Shown piece after piece: positions 26,688 to 34,966 of a DNA stretch of 64,000 nt. The position numbers and the translations under genes are program-made. The stretch is from contig JAKSDI010000216.1 in NCBI GenBank assembly GCA_022360175.1, positions 1 through 64,000 of the forward strand. Direction: 5' to 3'. The notes below the pieces were generated by a model. That model was not told where the DNA came from and ran no database searches. It saw only the letters and a list, made by a program, of their open reading frames with translations. Origin of the DNA: Chitinophagales bacterium (GTDB taxonomy: Bacteria > Bacteroidota > Bacteroidia > Chitinophagales > Saprospiraceae). Each line of letters starts with the position of its first letter. Position 1 is the first letter of the stretch.

Positions 26688-26853
26688 TAAGTAAGAGAGT
26701 ATACTTAATTAATCTTTTTATGGTGGCATCTTTTTACTCATATCTGTGTTGCGTACTCGTGTTAATAGCTATGGCTATTACACTCCGCCGCGCCTTGATC
26801 TGAGCATAAATCCGCTCGACCAAAAAAGCAACCTAATCATACTCTCTTACTTA
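26688..26853. repeat. MITE-like element C
   Basis: 166 bp with perfect 15-bp terminal inverted repeats (TAAGTAAGAGAGTAT at 26688-26702, its complement at 26839-26853). Interior carries GCTCGACCAAAAAAGCAA at 26814-26831, identical to 61805-61822, and a short hairpin around GCTATGGC. Its right end supplies the TAA stop codon of the DUF2490 gene (26851-26853). No coding capacity. Confidence 0.6.
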
Positions 26854-27525
26854 TACTGCAATATACCAAGCGATATTAAACCAGGACCTTGTTCTCAGTT
26901 TATTATCAATAAAAGAATCAAATCTATTATCTACTCCAAACTCCAGCTTATTGTTATCAGTGAATTCATAGCCGAGTATTAGGACCAGTCGAATTTCCAA
27001 ACCATATTCTTTTCCCTGGAAAGAGTGGAGATATTCATTACTAATTTTAAGGTAAAACTCCTTTGAGTCAACCGTTTGCCCATTGAGTGGTAATTGATTG
27101 GCTATCCGATATCTCAGTCTAAACGTAGTTTCTTCGGATTTTTCGAAAGTTTGATCAGAAGAAAAACGATGTGCCAATCGAAAAGCAGCGTATTTACGGT
27201 TGAATGTAATTTGTTGTATTGTGCGGCTTATTATGCTTCCATCTTTGACACGTAAAAGGTAGCCCCCTGCAATGGAGTTATTCAGGCCTGTTTTTTTTGA
27301 TAAGATAAAAGAGAAGTCAATACGATCGTACTGCCATCCTACATCTTCTTCCTGGTAGAATATTTGCCTGGATTCAGTTTTGAAGTTTAGTTTAATATCA
27401 TTTACCAACGTCTTATTGATATTTAAAACAGGTAGTAGCCCCAATTGATAGGAGGATTGGGCATGAGTACTCCATTGAAATAGTAGGCAACCACCAATAA
27501 TATATAACTTCAAATTAGTACTCAA
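26851..27525 (-). CDS. DUF2490 outer-membrane-like protein
   Basis: 224 residues with a signal peptide (about 1-22, HAQSS). The alternation of polar and hydrophobic residues in many short strands and the terminal aromatic segment (SWFNIAWYIAV) fit DUF2490, a group of predicted small beta-barrels. The only start in frame is a TTG at 27525, placed 11 nt before the end of the upstream gene, so translational coupling is likely. The stop codon is provided by the repeat end at 26851-26853, so the last residues could be altered by that element. Confidence 0.8.
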   Translation of the reverse strand: MSTNLKLYIIGGCLLFQWSTHAQSSYQLGLLPVLNINKTLVNDIKLNFKTESRQIFYQEEDVGWQYDRIDFSFILSKKTGLNNSIAGGYLLRVKDGSIISRTIQQITFNRKYAAFRLAHRFSSDQTFEKSEETTFRLRYRIANQLPLNGQTVDSKEFYLKISNEYLHSFQGKEYGLEIRLVLILGYEFTDNNKLEFGVDNRFDSFIDNKLRTRSWFNIAWYIAV

Positions 27526-28096
27526 GATGGTCCGTGTTTTTGAATATAATGGTAGATTCTTTTAAAAGTCTGCCTCCCTCATCAAATAGCAGTTCCAGCT
27601 TTTGATGCTTTTCTTTTCTTTTTACTGCTACTTCCAGTTCATAATGGATGTTGATATGATCATTGGAATGGAGCGCTTTAGTAGAGGTTATTTTTAATAA
27701 ATATTCTTCATCCCCAACAAATTGGCGTTGGATTTTGCAGATTTTGCTCTTCTGAAAGTTAGTATCTAAATACTCATCAATAGCATTGCGAGTATCCAAA
27801 GGCACCTCCTCCCAATTTATTTCAACCTCAATATCTTCGATCGTACCACTGGTATCGAACTCAATGCTGTATTTTTTAGATTGATACCTGGTTTTAGCTT
27901 CAATAGAGTTTTTATAAAAACCTTCCTCCTTATACCATTTGACCTTATTTGTGAAGTGTAGCGCATCAACAAACTCCAGGGCTTGTGGAGGCACCTGACT
28001 AATGTCTAAGCGATATTCCCTTTCATATTTAATCTGCCCGTATAGAGCTTTGGGATGAGACATGATGAGTATTAAAGATAGCAATAACATCCTCAT
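27515..28096 (-). CDS. Exported protein, PepSY-like
   Basis: 193 residues with a signal peptide (about 1-20, LYGQ). The mature part contains two similar strand-helix units (about 45-115 and 120-185) with the look of PepSY-like domains (YSIEFDTSGTIEDIEVEINW). Not certain. Overlaps the DUF2490 gene by 11 nt; the two form a small operon, likely for an envelope function. Confidence 0.7.
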   Translation of the reverse strand: MRMLLLSLILIMSHPKALYGQIKYEREYRLDISQVPPQALEFVDALHFTNKVKWYKEEGFYKNSIEAKTRYQSKKYSIEFDTSGTIEDIEVEINWEEVPLDTRNAIDEYLDTNFQKSKICKIQRQFVGDEEYLLKITSTKALHSNDHINIHYELEVAVKRKEKHQKLELLFDEGGRLLKESTIIFKNTDHLEY

Positions 28097-28202
28097 AGTA
28101 GGTTTATTTTCATTTCACTACATTTTTTAAATATACCATATTTTTTGTTGCAGCTTATCGACAAATGTCATTGTGATAGCAGAGGCATTTTTACGAATCA
28201 TT

Positions 28203-28273
28203 TATATCGCTTGCGACATAAAATTAAGTTTTGTATATTTGTATCGTGAACGATATAGTTGTAGGCGATATAA
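28203..28273 (+). promoter_or_regulatory. gpx-ohrR promoter with three TCGY-N2-RCGA-type operator sites
   Basis: Promoter TTG (28211-28213), 20 nt, TATATTTG (28234-28241). TCGC-TT-GCGA (28207-28216) covers -33. TATCGT-GA-ACGATA (28242-28255) covers the predicted start of transcription. A related half (GGCGATATA) follows at 28264-28272. Likely operator for the OhrR-type regulator encoded in the operon. Confidence 0.65.
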
Positions 28274-28282
28274 TATAGTGAC

Positions 28283-28768
28283 ATGGGACAAGCATTTTAT
28301 CAATTTGAAGCCAACAGCCTCCAGGGGAAAGAAATAAGTATGAGCGACTATGAGGGGAAGGTTGTCCTTGTGGTTAATACGGCTAGTAAATGTGGGTTGA
28401 CTCCACAATACGAGGGGCTGGAAACACTTTACGAAAAATACAAAGACGACAATTTTGTTGTTTTAGGATTTCCATGCAATCAATTTGGGAATCAGGAACC
28501 GGGTGATGAAAAATCTATATCGGAAGGTTGTCTGATAAACTATGGGGTAAGCTTTCCTATGTTTGCAAAGATTGATGTTAATGGGGCTGGAGCACATCCT
28601 TTGTTTCAGTATCTGAAGAGCGAATTAAAAGGCACACTAGGCAATCGTATTAAGTGGAATTTTACCAAGTTTTTGATTGATGCCGAAGGAAAACCAGTTA
28701 AAAGATTTGCTCCTGTTACAAAACCAGAGAAAATGGAGAAGGACATTCAGGCCTTACTCAATCATTGA
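28283..28768 (+). CDS. gpx: Glutathione peroxidase (thiol peroxidase)
   Basis: 161 residues, no signal peptide. Motifs: [15 protein letters not shown] with catalytic Cys37, [13 protein letters not shown] (about 62-74), and WNFTKFL. Non-selenium GPx-fold enzyme, which in bacteria generally uses thioredoxin. Reduces hydrogen peroxide and organic hydroperoxides in the cytosol. Followed 50 nt later by an OhrR-type regulator on the same strand, with operator-like sites upstream, so it is probably induced by organic peroxides. Confidence 0.96.
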   Translation: MGQAFYQFEANSLQGKEISMSDYEGKVVLVVNTASKCGLTPQYEGLETLYEKYKDDNFVVLGFPCNQFGNQEPGDEKSISEGCLINYGVSFPMFAKIDVNGAGAHPLFQYLKSELKGTLGNRIKWNFTKFLIDAEGKPVKRFAPVTKPEKMEKDIQALLNH

Positions 28769-28818
28769 ACATGCTGTTGACCGTATTTTGTTATGTTTGT
28801 AGTTTAGAGCTTTATGAT

Positions 28819-29259
28819 ATGAAATACGAACAATTAAAATTAGAAAATCAATTATGCTTTCCTGTTTATGCAGCATCTCGCCTAATCACAAGAGCGTATC
28901 AGCCTTATTTGAATGAATTGGGCATCACCTACCCGCAGTATCTGGTTTTGTTGGTTTTATGGGAAGAAGACAACATTTTGGTAAATGATATTGCCAGGAA
29001 ACTCATACTAAATACCAATACAATTACCCCTCTTCTTAAACGAATGGAGCAGCAGGGCCTTGTTGAACGAAAACGCTCGGAAGTAGACGAACGTAAAGTT
29101 TGTGTGTTATTAACTGAAGAGGGGGAGCAACTAAAAGCAACAGCAGCTTTGATCCCACAGAAGGTAGGTGAGCATCTAGTAAATGCAGGGCTAGAGGTTG
29201 ATGATTTGTTAGCGCTAAAAGATAGCCTCAATTCTATTATCTCGTTTTTGTCAAAGTAG
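28819..29259 (+). CDS. ohrR: MarR-family OhrR-type redox regulator
   Basis: 146 residues from the ATG at 28819; an in-frame ATG 18 codons earlier would overlap the gpx end. OhrR signatures: LENQLCFPVYAASR with the reactive Cys13, ITYPQYLVLLVLWEE, and the wing KRSEVDERKV. Family members repress peroxide-defence genes until the cysteine is oxidised. It forms an operon with gpx, not with ohr, in this genome. Only one other Cys (VCVLL) is visible, so one-Cys versus two-Cys type is open. Confidence 0.9.
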   Translation: MKYEQLKLENQLCFPVYAASRLITRAYQPYLNELGITYPQYLVLLVLWEEDNILVNDIARKLILNTNTITPLLKRMEQQGLVERKRSEVDERKVCVLLTEEGEQLKATAALIPQKVGEHLVNAGLEVDDLLALKDSLNSIISFLSK

Positions 29260-29284
29260 TTAGAGTCGATACCAATCTCTATTC

Positions 29285-29461
29285 TTAATCACTCAATATT
29301 CTTATTCCTTCCCAGGCCAAAGCTCTTGTTAATCCTTCATTTGCTTTTGGTACAATCAAGTGTCTTTGTTGTTCAAGGGAGAAATCGTTTAAATCATCAA
29401 CTATCAGATATTTTGAAAATGCTGTCAAAGTAATGATTTCGGAGAAATCACATCTTTTTTG
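29285..29461 (-). pseudogene. C-terminal gene fragment next to the hairpin repeat
   Basis: A minus-strand frame is open from inside the repeat (29461) to a TAA at 29285-29287. Outside the repeat it encodes about 46 residues that read like real protein (KYLIVDDLNDFSLEQQRHLI, then RALAWEGIRILSD). No start codon outside the repeat. Probably the remainder of a gene that was cut by the element. Family not recognised. Confidence 0.35.
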
Positions 29462-29581
29462 CTAAGGCAAAAAAGCTTTCGACTTCGGATGAAGTCGCAC
29501 AAATAACAGCATATGCGACTTCATCCGAAGTCGAAATTTCCATCATAAGCCTTTTCAATAAAGTTTCGACTTCTCCGAAGT
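29424..29581. repeat. Multi-hairpin repeat, copy 1
   Basis: Contains GATTTC-GGA-GAAATC (29436-29450), a small stem around a run of T and A (TTTTTTGC/GCAAAAAA), and a perfect 21-bp stem (29478-29498 with 29517-29537) with an 18-nt loop. Each arm of that stem is itself a hairpin (TTCGGATGAA). A shorter relative, GACTTCTCCGAAGTC, lies at 29567-29581. The first part is repeated, inverted, at 59234-59350. Confidence 0.85.
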
Positions 29582-29636
29582 CTCTACCAGTCTTTTCAGT
29601 ATTAATAAAGCACTATTAAAGACTGATAATATCTCT

Positions 29637-30668
29637 TTATAATTTCAAAAATTTAAATATTTGCCTTCTGTTATTAGATGTCAAGATATCAATGAAATAG
29701 CTGGATGCTGATAAAGTACTAATGTCAATGAGCAAATCCGGTTCAGGTTTTAGTACTATTTGTCCGAGGTGGTTTCTAATGGTTATGGATAAAATATTCT
29801 CAGCATTTGTGAGATTTAAAAAGTTACTTGTTGGATTGGGGTAAATATCAATTTGATTGAATAGGTCATGTTCAGCTGTGTTAACCATAGTGTTTGCACA
29901 TGCACTGGTAATAAAATTGGAAGTCGATGATCCGTTGAGATCAAAATCTACTAATAATCCATTATTAGACGGTTGCGCGAGATTGTTTAGATTTGATATT
30001 GTGGTGTTATAACCACTCGGTGTCCCCTGGTTAAAGTTGAAATACGCTAATAAGCCAGTTTCATTCCCAACCAATTCGATGTCTTTGTGATTGTCAATAT
30101 CAGCTTGTGATTTTGCAATATTCCAAATTCTAAAATCATCTAATTCGCCATGATAAAAAGCCGATGTTGGAATAGGAGCCATATCATATTCTTGACCTAA
30201 AGAATGTAGATCCATATTCTGAAATCCAATTATATAATTGGCTGAAGCTTCTAGTTCTCCATCAAGATAAAGTAAGCAGATTCCATTATTATAGGTAAAA
30301 GCAATGTGGTGGCATTTATTGTCACCAATTGGGGTGGTACCTACCATATATTGATTCGAACCATCGTTGATGTACACTACAACAGCATCCGAGACATTAT
30401 CTATTGGCCCTGCACATCGGATAAGGAATCTGTTTCCATAATCACTAGTATTTACGGCATAAAATGTATTATAATCCGTATTCAATTGCGCATTAAACTT
30501 AACCCAAAATTCAATTGTGAATTCACTGAGATTGTTTACATCCTGAGCAATTTTATTGAGTGCAACATAATCATCAGTCGCAAAGTGAAGTGAATTATTA
30601 TTGTTTTGAGAGACTGCATTTTGAAAGCATATAGTTAATATAAATATGCCAACTAAAATCTTTTTCAT
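29637..30668 (-). CDS. LamG-type secreted protein with T9SS sorting domain
   Basis: 343 residues from the ATG at 30668, chosen since it starts a good signal peptide (MKKILVGIFILTICF...VSQ). Residues about 25-225 form a concanavalin-like LamG domain (FTIEFWVKFNAQ, HIAFTYNNGICLLYLDGELE, FRIWNIAKSQADID). The last 75 residues are a T9SS (Por) sorting domain (IDIYPNPTSNFLNLTNAE...KFLKL). So a cell-surface or secreted protein that probably binds carbohydrate or adheres; exact ligand unknown. Confidence 0.92.
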   Translation of the reverse strand: MKKILVGIFILTICFQNAVSQNNNNSLHFATDDYVALNKIAQDVNNLSEFTIEFWVKFNAQLNTDYNTFYAVNTSDYGNRFLIRCAGPIDNVSDAVVVYINDGSNQYMVGTTPIGDNKCHHIAFTYNNGICLLYLDGELEASANYIIGFQNMDLHSLGQEYDMAPIPTSAFYHGELDDFRIWNIAKSQADIDNHKDIELVGNETGLLAYFNFNQGTPSGYNTTISNLNNLAQPSNNGLLVDFDLNGSSTSNFITSACANTMVNTAEHDLFNQIDIYPNPTSNFLNLTNAENILSITIRNHLGQIVLKPEPDLLIDISTLSASSYFIDILTSNNRRQIFKFLKL

Positions 30669-30785
30669 GACAATTTTATTTTTTGTAGAGCACATTGCAT
30701 TTATACTGTGACAATCGTTTCCGGACAAGGTAATGAAGAAAATCTTTTTGTTATCTAAATAGCAAGACAATTTGCAAAAAAGAGA

Positions 30786-31649
30786 TCAATCTACTTCCAC
30801 ATTTTCAATCATTACAGCATCGGCATTAGGCACTATTTCATACCCTAATCTACTACTTGTGATTTTTACAAAAGATGCTCCGAGAAAGATGATTTGGGAG
30901 GTGTAGTATACCCAAAGCATCAATAAGGCTAGGACACTAGCAGAGCCAAAGGTGGAAGTGATATGACTACGGCCTATATACATGCTGATAGCTGTCTTTC
31001 CGAATATAAAAAGTATCGTGGTAAATATTCCTCCAAGGACAGCAGCTTTCCAATGTATTTTGGCATCCCCCAAAAATCTATACATCATGACAAAAACAAT
31101 ACAGAGTGCTACAAAGGAAGCTAGATGTTCATATAGGTACAAAAGCGAGTAATTGCCCTGTAATCCGCTGCTATATTTCATAAGGAAGCTATTCGCTATT
31201 ACGCTGGTTAGCATAATGAAAAATAGGCTGGTCAATATTAGAAAAGAGGTCAAATGGGTTGTCAGATATTTTAGGATACTACTTTTGGGTTTCGCCTTTA
31301 TATTCCAGATGCTATTGAATGAACTGTGAACCTGGGTAAACATTCCCGAAGCACTAAGGGCTAGTGTAACAAACCCGATGATTGAAGTTAGAATAGAGTT
31401 ATGGTTCGTATGCTGATTTTTGATGAGGTTTTGTATCTGCATGGAAGCATCATCACCTAAAGTATCTTTTAGCTGAGTATAGATTTCTCCGGAAACAGCC
31501 TGTTCTCCAAAAAATAAACCAAGGAGAGAGGTGATGATGATAATGATTGGAAATAAGGAAAATACAGCATAATAGGCTAAGGAAGCTCCTTTTTCAGAGG
31601 TATTGCTATTTGAAAAATGACTAAAAACATCTTTTAGAAATTGTACCAT
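30786..31649 (-). CDS. YihY/BrkB family inner-membrane protein
   Basis: 287 residues with six membrane helices and the YihY landmarks KGASLAYYAVFSLFPI (about 20-35), FVTLALSASGMFTQVHSSFN and a conserved late stretch (ITSTFGSASVLALLMLWVYY). Function unclear in the family; previously misnamed ribonuclease BN. Its start codon directly follows the APC permease stop, so the two are co-transcribed. Confidence 0.95.
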   Translation of the reverse strand: MVQFLKDVFSHFSNSNTSEKGASLAYYAVFSLFPIIIIITSLLGLFFGEQAVSGEIYTQLKDTLGDDASMQIQNLIKNQHTNHNSILTSIIGFVTLALSASGMFTQVHSSFNSIWNIKAKPKSSILKYLTTHLTSFLILTSLFFIMLTSVIANSFLMKYSSGLQGNYSLLYLYEHLASFVALCIVFVMMYRFLGDAKIHWKAAVLGGIFTTILFIFGKTAISMYIGRSHITSTFGSASVLALLMLWVYYTSQIIFLGASFVKITSSRLGYEIVPNADAVMIENVEVD

Positions 31650-32939
31650 TTATGCCTGGTTTTTCTTCGGTTCCGTTTTTTTGTAGAGATATTCGGTTGC
31701 AAAACTAAAAGCTATAATACCCAATGCAATAAAAACATCTATTTTGTTTACAAAATAATGCTGTACCAATAGTGCCAGCATTGCCAAAAAGCACAAAACA
31801 GCCCCAATTATAGGAATGATCTTATTGCTATTTGTTTCTTTAGACAGCTTAAAACCAACGAAATTCACAATTGAAAAGATCAGTAAAAAGCCAACGCTAC
31901 CTGCAGTAGAGATACTTTCCAGTTTTAATGTATTTACCAAAATGATGGTAGCAATGGTAGTGACTAACAATCCTACGGGATGGCCCCATAACAGACAGGT
32001 AAATTGTTTTGGTAATTCATCATCCTCAGCAATTTCGAAATTGACCTTGCTCCCTCCATATAAAGAAGCATTAATTGCAGAGAAGGTTGAAATCAATGCT
32101 GCAACAGTAATAACAGTAAAGCCTAACTTTCCTAGCATAGGTTTGGCGGCCTCTGCCAGTACGTAGTCTTGTGCTGTTGCAATATCACTAAATGCTAATG
32201 ATCCAACGGTGATTGCAGCAATTATGATATACAGAAATATTACAAAGATGACGGACCAATAATAGGCTCTTGGTATGTTCTTTTCTGGATTTTTAATATC
32301 GGGAGCAGCATTCGCAATAAGTTCAAAGCCTTCATAAGCTACAAAAATAACCATACCAGCGGTTAATAATTTGAAAGGAGATTCCCAATGCTCTGGTGAA
32401 AGTTGTTCTAGATGGGGATTGCCAAATAACCCATACAACCCAAAACCAACAAAGGTTAGCAGGATAATTAGCTTTATAATAACTGCATAAGATTCTATTT
32501 TTCCAACTACAGCAATACTGTAGTAATTAATGAATGCTGCTATAAGCACAATAGCCGTTGCATATATATGAGAATCAATCACCTTATCACTAGTGAGCTG
32601 CAACAAATTAGGGGCATAAGACCCAAATGCTGAGGCATAAAGTGCCAGCATAATAATATAACTAAACCAGAGTAAATTATTAATACCTCCACTAAACACC
32701 CCTATACCAAAACCCTGATTCACAAATTTGACAGTTCCTCCTCTATCCGGGTATTTTAAAGAGAGTTTTACATAACTATAAGAAGTGATTAGAGCAATAA
32801 GTCCGGCAATTAAAAATGAAATGGGAGTACCTCCTTTGGCAAGGGCAGTTGCAAGGCCTAGTACCGCAAAAATTCCTCCGCCAACCATTCCTCCAATCCC
32901 AATTGATATAGCTTCTTTTAATCCAATACCTTTATTCAT
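31650..32939 (-). CDS. APC-family amino-acid permease
   Basis: 429 residues from the ATG at 32939; the longer frame would run into the repeat element B and has no support. About twelve membrane helices. Conserved N-terminal GIGGMVGGGIFAVLGLA substrate-site motif, and the middle helix MVIFVAYEGFELIANAAPDI. Likely an amino acid or polyamine/proton symporter or antiporter in the inner membrane. Substrate unknown. Directly followed by the yihY-type gene. Confidence 0.93.
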   Translation of the reverse strand: MNKGIGLKEAISIGIGGMVGGGIFAVLGLATALAKGGTPISFLIAGLIALITSYSYVKLSLKYPDRGGTVKFVNQGFGIGVFSGGINNLLWFSYIIMLALYASAFGSYAPNLLQLTSDKVIDSHIYATAIVLIAAFINYYSIAVVGKIESYAVIIKLIILLTFVGFGLYGLFGNPHLEQLSPEHWESPFKLLTAGMVIFVAYEGFELIANAAPDIKNPEKNIPRAYYWSVIFVIFLYIIIAAITVGSLAFSDIATAQDYVLAEAAKPMLGKLGFTVITVAALISTFSAINASLYGGSKVNFEIAEDDELPKQFTCLLWGHPVGLLVTTIATIILVNTLKLESISTAGSVGFLLIFSIVNFVGFKLSKETNSNKIIPIIGAVLCFLAMLALLVQHYFVNKIDVFIALGIIAFSFATEYLYKKTEPKKNQA

Positions 32940-32960
32940 TATGGGTGTGTTTTTATTTTT

Positions 32961-33124
32961 AGAGCTTGTTTGGAAATTATTAATTGGTCTACAAATGTCC
33001 CTTTTTTGTTTATGCATCAGCTATTTTTCGCTACGTACTTAATCAGTATGCAGCTCTAAATGAGCTTTGTCTAAACAAAAAATGATCTATTTTCGACTCA
33101 AAGAACAAACCCCAAACAAGCTCT
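32961..33124. repeat. MITE-like element B
   Basis: 164 bp with perfect 13-bp terminal inverted repeats (AGAGCTTGTTTGG at 32961-32973, complement at 33112-33124). The interior word ACGTACTTAATCAGTATGCA and the following ATGAGCTTTGT match element A at 1408-1559 closely. It lies 21 bp upstream of the APC permease start, in the promoter region of that operon. Confidence 0.65.
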
Positions 33125-33216
33125 TAATCAATCTAAGCTGATTATCTGGCTTTGCTTTTCTCAGGCATATGCCGAATATTGAAACCTTGTAAAGATACTT
33201 AATTGATTGGGATCAC

Positions 33217-33300
33217 TTACTTAGTTGCAATCCGAAGAGTTATAATACCCAATGCAATAAAAATTTGTAGAATAATCTTGGGCAATCTTACAGGCATTAT
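33217..33300 (-). pseudogene. Possible remnant of a second APC permease gene
   Basis: The bases ATAATACCCAATGCAATAAA are shared exactly between this stretch and the 3' part of the APC permease gene (about 31711-31730). In the corresponding frame the remnant reads IFIALGIITLRIATK then stop; the intact protein has VFIALGIIAFSFATEYLY. The rest of 33125-33616 shows no gene and should contain the promoter of the META gene. Confidence 0.4.
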
Positions 33301-33616
33301 TGAAAATATAAGATAACCCCAATTAATCAGGAGTGCTCTTTTTCATCTAATTTGATGGATTCTTCGCTTGGGATTATTTATAATTTTGATTTGTGTGGTT
33401 TTTGTGAAATTTAATATTGTTTAATTGTTATTAAGTGGATTAATTATCTATATAGTGGTCTTTTGTTGGGATAATTTGTATTTTAGGGTAGTCATAATCT
33501 TCCTGCTATCAAATTTTTCATTATAGCAAAATGTACTTCCCTCATAATTTTCAGTAGATGAGACGGCCTCAACGGTCTAAATTATCATATGTAATAACCA
33601 CATTAAACCACTTACC

Positions 33617-34069
33617 ATGAAAACCTCATTCTTTTTTAAAGCTCTGGCTTATGCATTCGTTCTCATCATGATTTTAACTACCATGGCTTGCGAATGTGAT
33701 TCTGCAACTATGCACGACAACACCTGGGTACTTACCGAATATGGGCCTAACAATGCTACTATTGCAGTTATTGATCCCTCTACTATCGATCCTCCAGGTG
33801 GAGGAGAGATTACCCTGCGTTTTGATGACGGTAATGTCAACGGAAATGATGGATGCAACTTATATTTTGGTACTTATTCACAAAGTAATTGCAATCTGTC
33901 CATTGGTAATTTAAGCACTACATTAATTTACTGTTTCCCACCTATTATCATGACGCAGGCTAGTAATTACAAAAACATTTTAGTTGATGTCCAAACTTTT
34001 AGTACTGCGAATAATCAATTAAAACTTTGTACTGGTGATGACCGGGTTTTGATATTCGATAAGCAATAG
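33617..34069 (+). CDS. META-domain protein
   Basis: 150 residues. N-terminal hydrophobic segment ending TMACEC, a plausible lipobox (Cys at about 25). Mature part has META/HslJ features: NTWVLTEYGP, ITLRFDDGNVNGNDGCNLYFG and QLKLC. Four further cysteines in the mature part could make disulphides. META-domain lipoproteins (HslJ-like) are envelope proteins tied to stress or motility, function unclear. Followed by another lipoprotein gene on the same strand. Confidence 0.85.
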   Translation: MKTSFFFKALAYAFVLIMILTTMACECDSATMHDNTWVLTEYGPNNATIAVIDPSTIDPPGGGEITLRFDDGNVNGNDGCNLYFGTYSQSNCNLSIGNLSTTLIYCFPPIIMTQASNYKNILVDVQTFSTANNQLKLCTGDDRVLIFDKQ

Positions 34070-34131
34070 AATTGCGAAATTTCTTTCAAGCGCAGGCTAA
34101 ATATTTCCAAACGATTAAATCAGATGATATT

Positions 34132-34809
34132 ATGAAAAATATATTTTTCTTTCCCAGCTTTCTTTCCCTTCTTATCTTGTTTTCCTGTTCAGAAAAACAA
34201 GTGATACCTACTCAACCACAATCTGCTATAGACGGAGCCATTCAGGAACTGAATCAAGCCTTGATGGATCAGGAAATACAAGGAACTTTCTCTTTGGAAG
34301 CTATTGAAGATGAAGGTTCTTTGACGGTTTCTTTAAAAAATAAAGCCATTGGTAATAAGGTAGCATTTCCTGATGAAGAGTCCAGTGTTTTATTAGGGCT
34401 ATCCCTTGAGAAAGACTATAAGGACCAGTCCTCTACTATTTACAAATCTCAATTGATGAGGAACGGTCGTAATTTAGTTTATGAATTAACAGATTTGAAT
34501 AATCAATCAATTAATAAGAAAAAATCTCAAATTCCAGATGATATTTTTGAATCACCCACTCCACCTATTTGCCCCGTGTTTGATTCATTCGATGATTGTT
34601 TGAAAGATTTCTGGTGTAACGAAGGCGCAAAATTACAATGCCAGGCTAACGAAACTTGCGAAGTCATAATAACAGGACTTTGCTGCTGTGATAATGCCGG
34701 TAACTGTGTGTGGTATGATTTCATTCATATTTATCCTGAAAATCCTCTTTGCCCTCCCCGAGGTATAGAAGCAATTAATATTCCGGTTATGGAAGTACTA
34801 TTGAGATAG
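34132..34809 (+). CDS. Cysteine-rich lipoprotein of unknown function
   Basis: 225 residues from the ATG at 34132; the longer frame begins at a TTG without leader features. Signal peptide with lipobox LILFSC (Cys19). The C-terminal third is rich in cysteine (CPVFDSFDDC, WCNEG, CQANETC, GLCCCDNAGNC), eleven or so, suggesting a disulphide-held knob. Family not recognised. In tandem with the META gene, 62 nt downstream. Confidence 0.75.
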   Translation: MKNIFFFPSFLSLLILFSCSEKQVIPTQPQSAIDGAIQELNQALMDQEIQGTFSLEAIEDEGSLTVSLKNKAIGNKVAFPDEESSVLLGLSLEKDYKDQSSTIYKSQLMRNGRNLVYELTDLNNQSINKKKSQIPDDIFESPTPPICPVFDSFDDCLKDFWCNEGAKLQCQANETCEVIITGLCCCDNAGNCVWYDFIHIYPENPLCPPRGIEAINIPVMEVLLR

Positions 34810-34822
34810 TAATAATTGGCCT

Positions 34823-34876
34823 GGCCACAGATTCGCAAAATATCGTGCTGTGATTAAAGAATAAGAGTCTGTGGCC
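34823..34876. terminator. Stem-loop between convergent genes
   Basis: Nine-bp GC-rich stem GGCCACAGA (34823-34831) / TCTGTGGCC (34868-34876) with a 36-nt loop. It lies 14 nt after the stop of the plus-strand lipoprotein gene, opposite the convergent acyltransferase. No strong T-run, so only a possible terminator. Confidence 0.4.
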
Positions 34877-34966
34877 GGTCAACCTACGGATCGTTTTAAA
34901 AATGAGTATTACACTACCTATTGGCTGGCATCTATATACATAGCCGTTTAAGCTTAATGCTTGCAA

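Noticed and set aside
32940..33017. Longer N-terminus of the APC permease
   Set aside because: The extension is translated from repeat element B; the ATG at 32939 begins the normal first helix.
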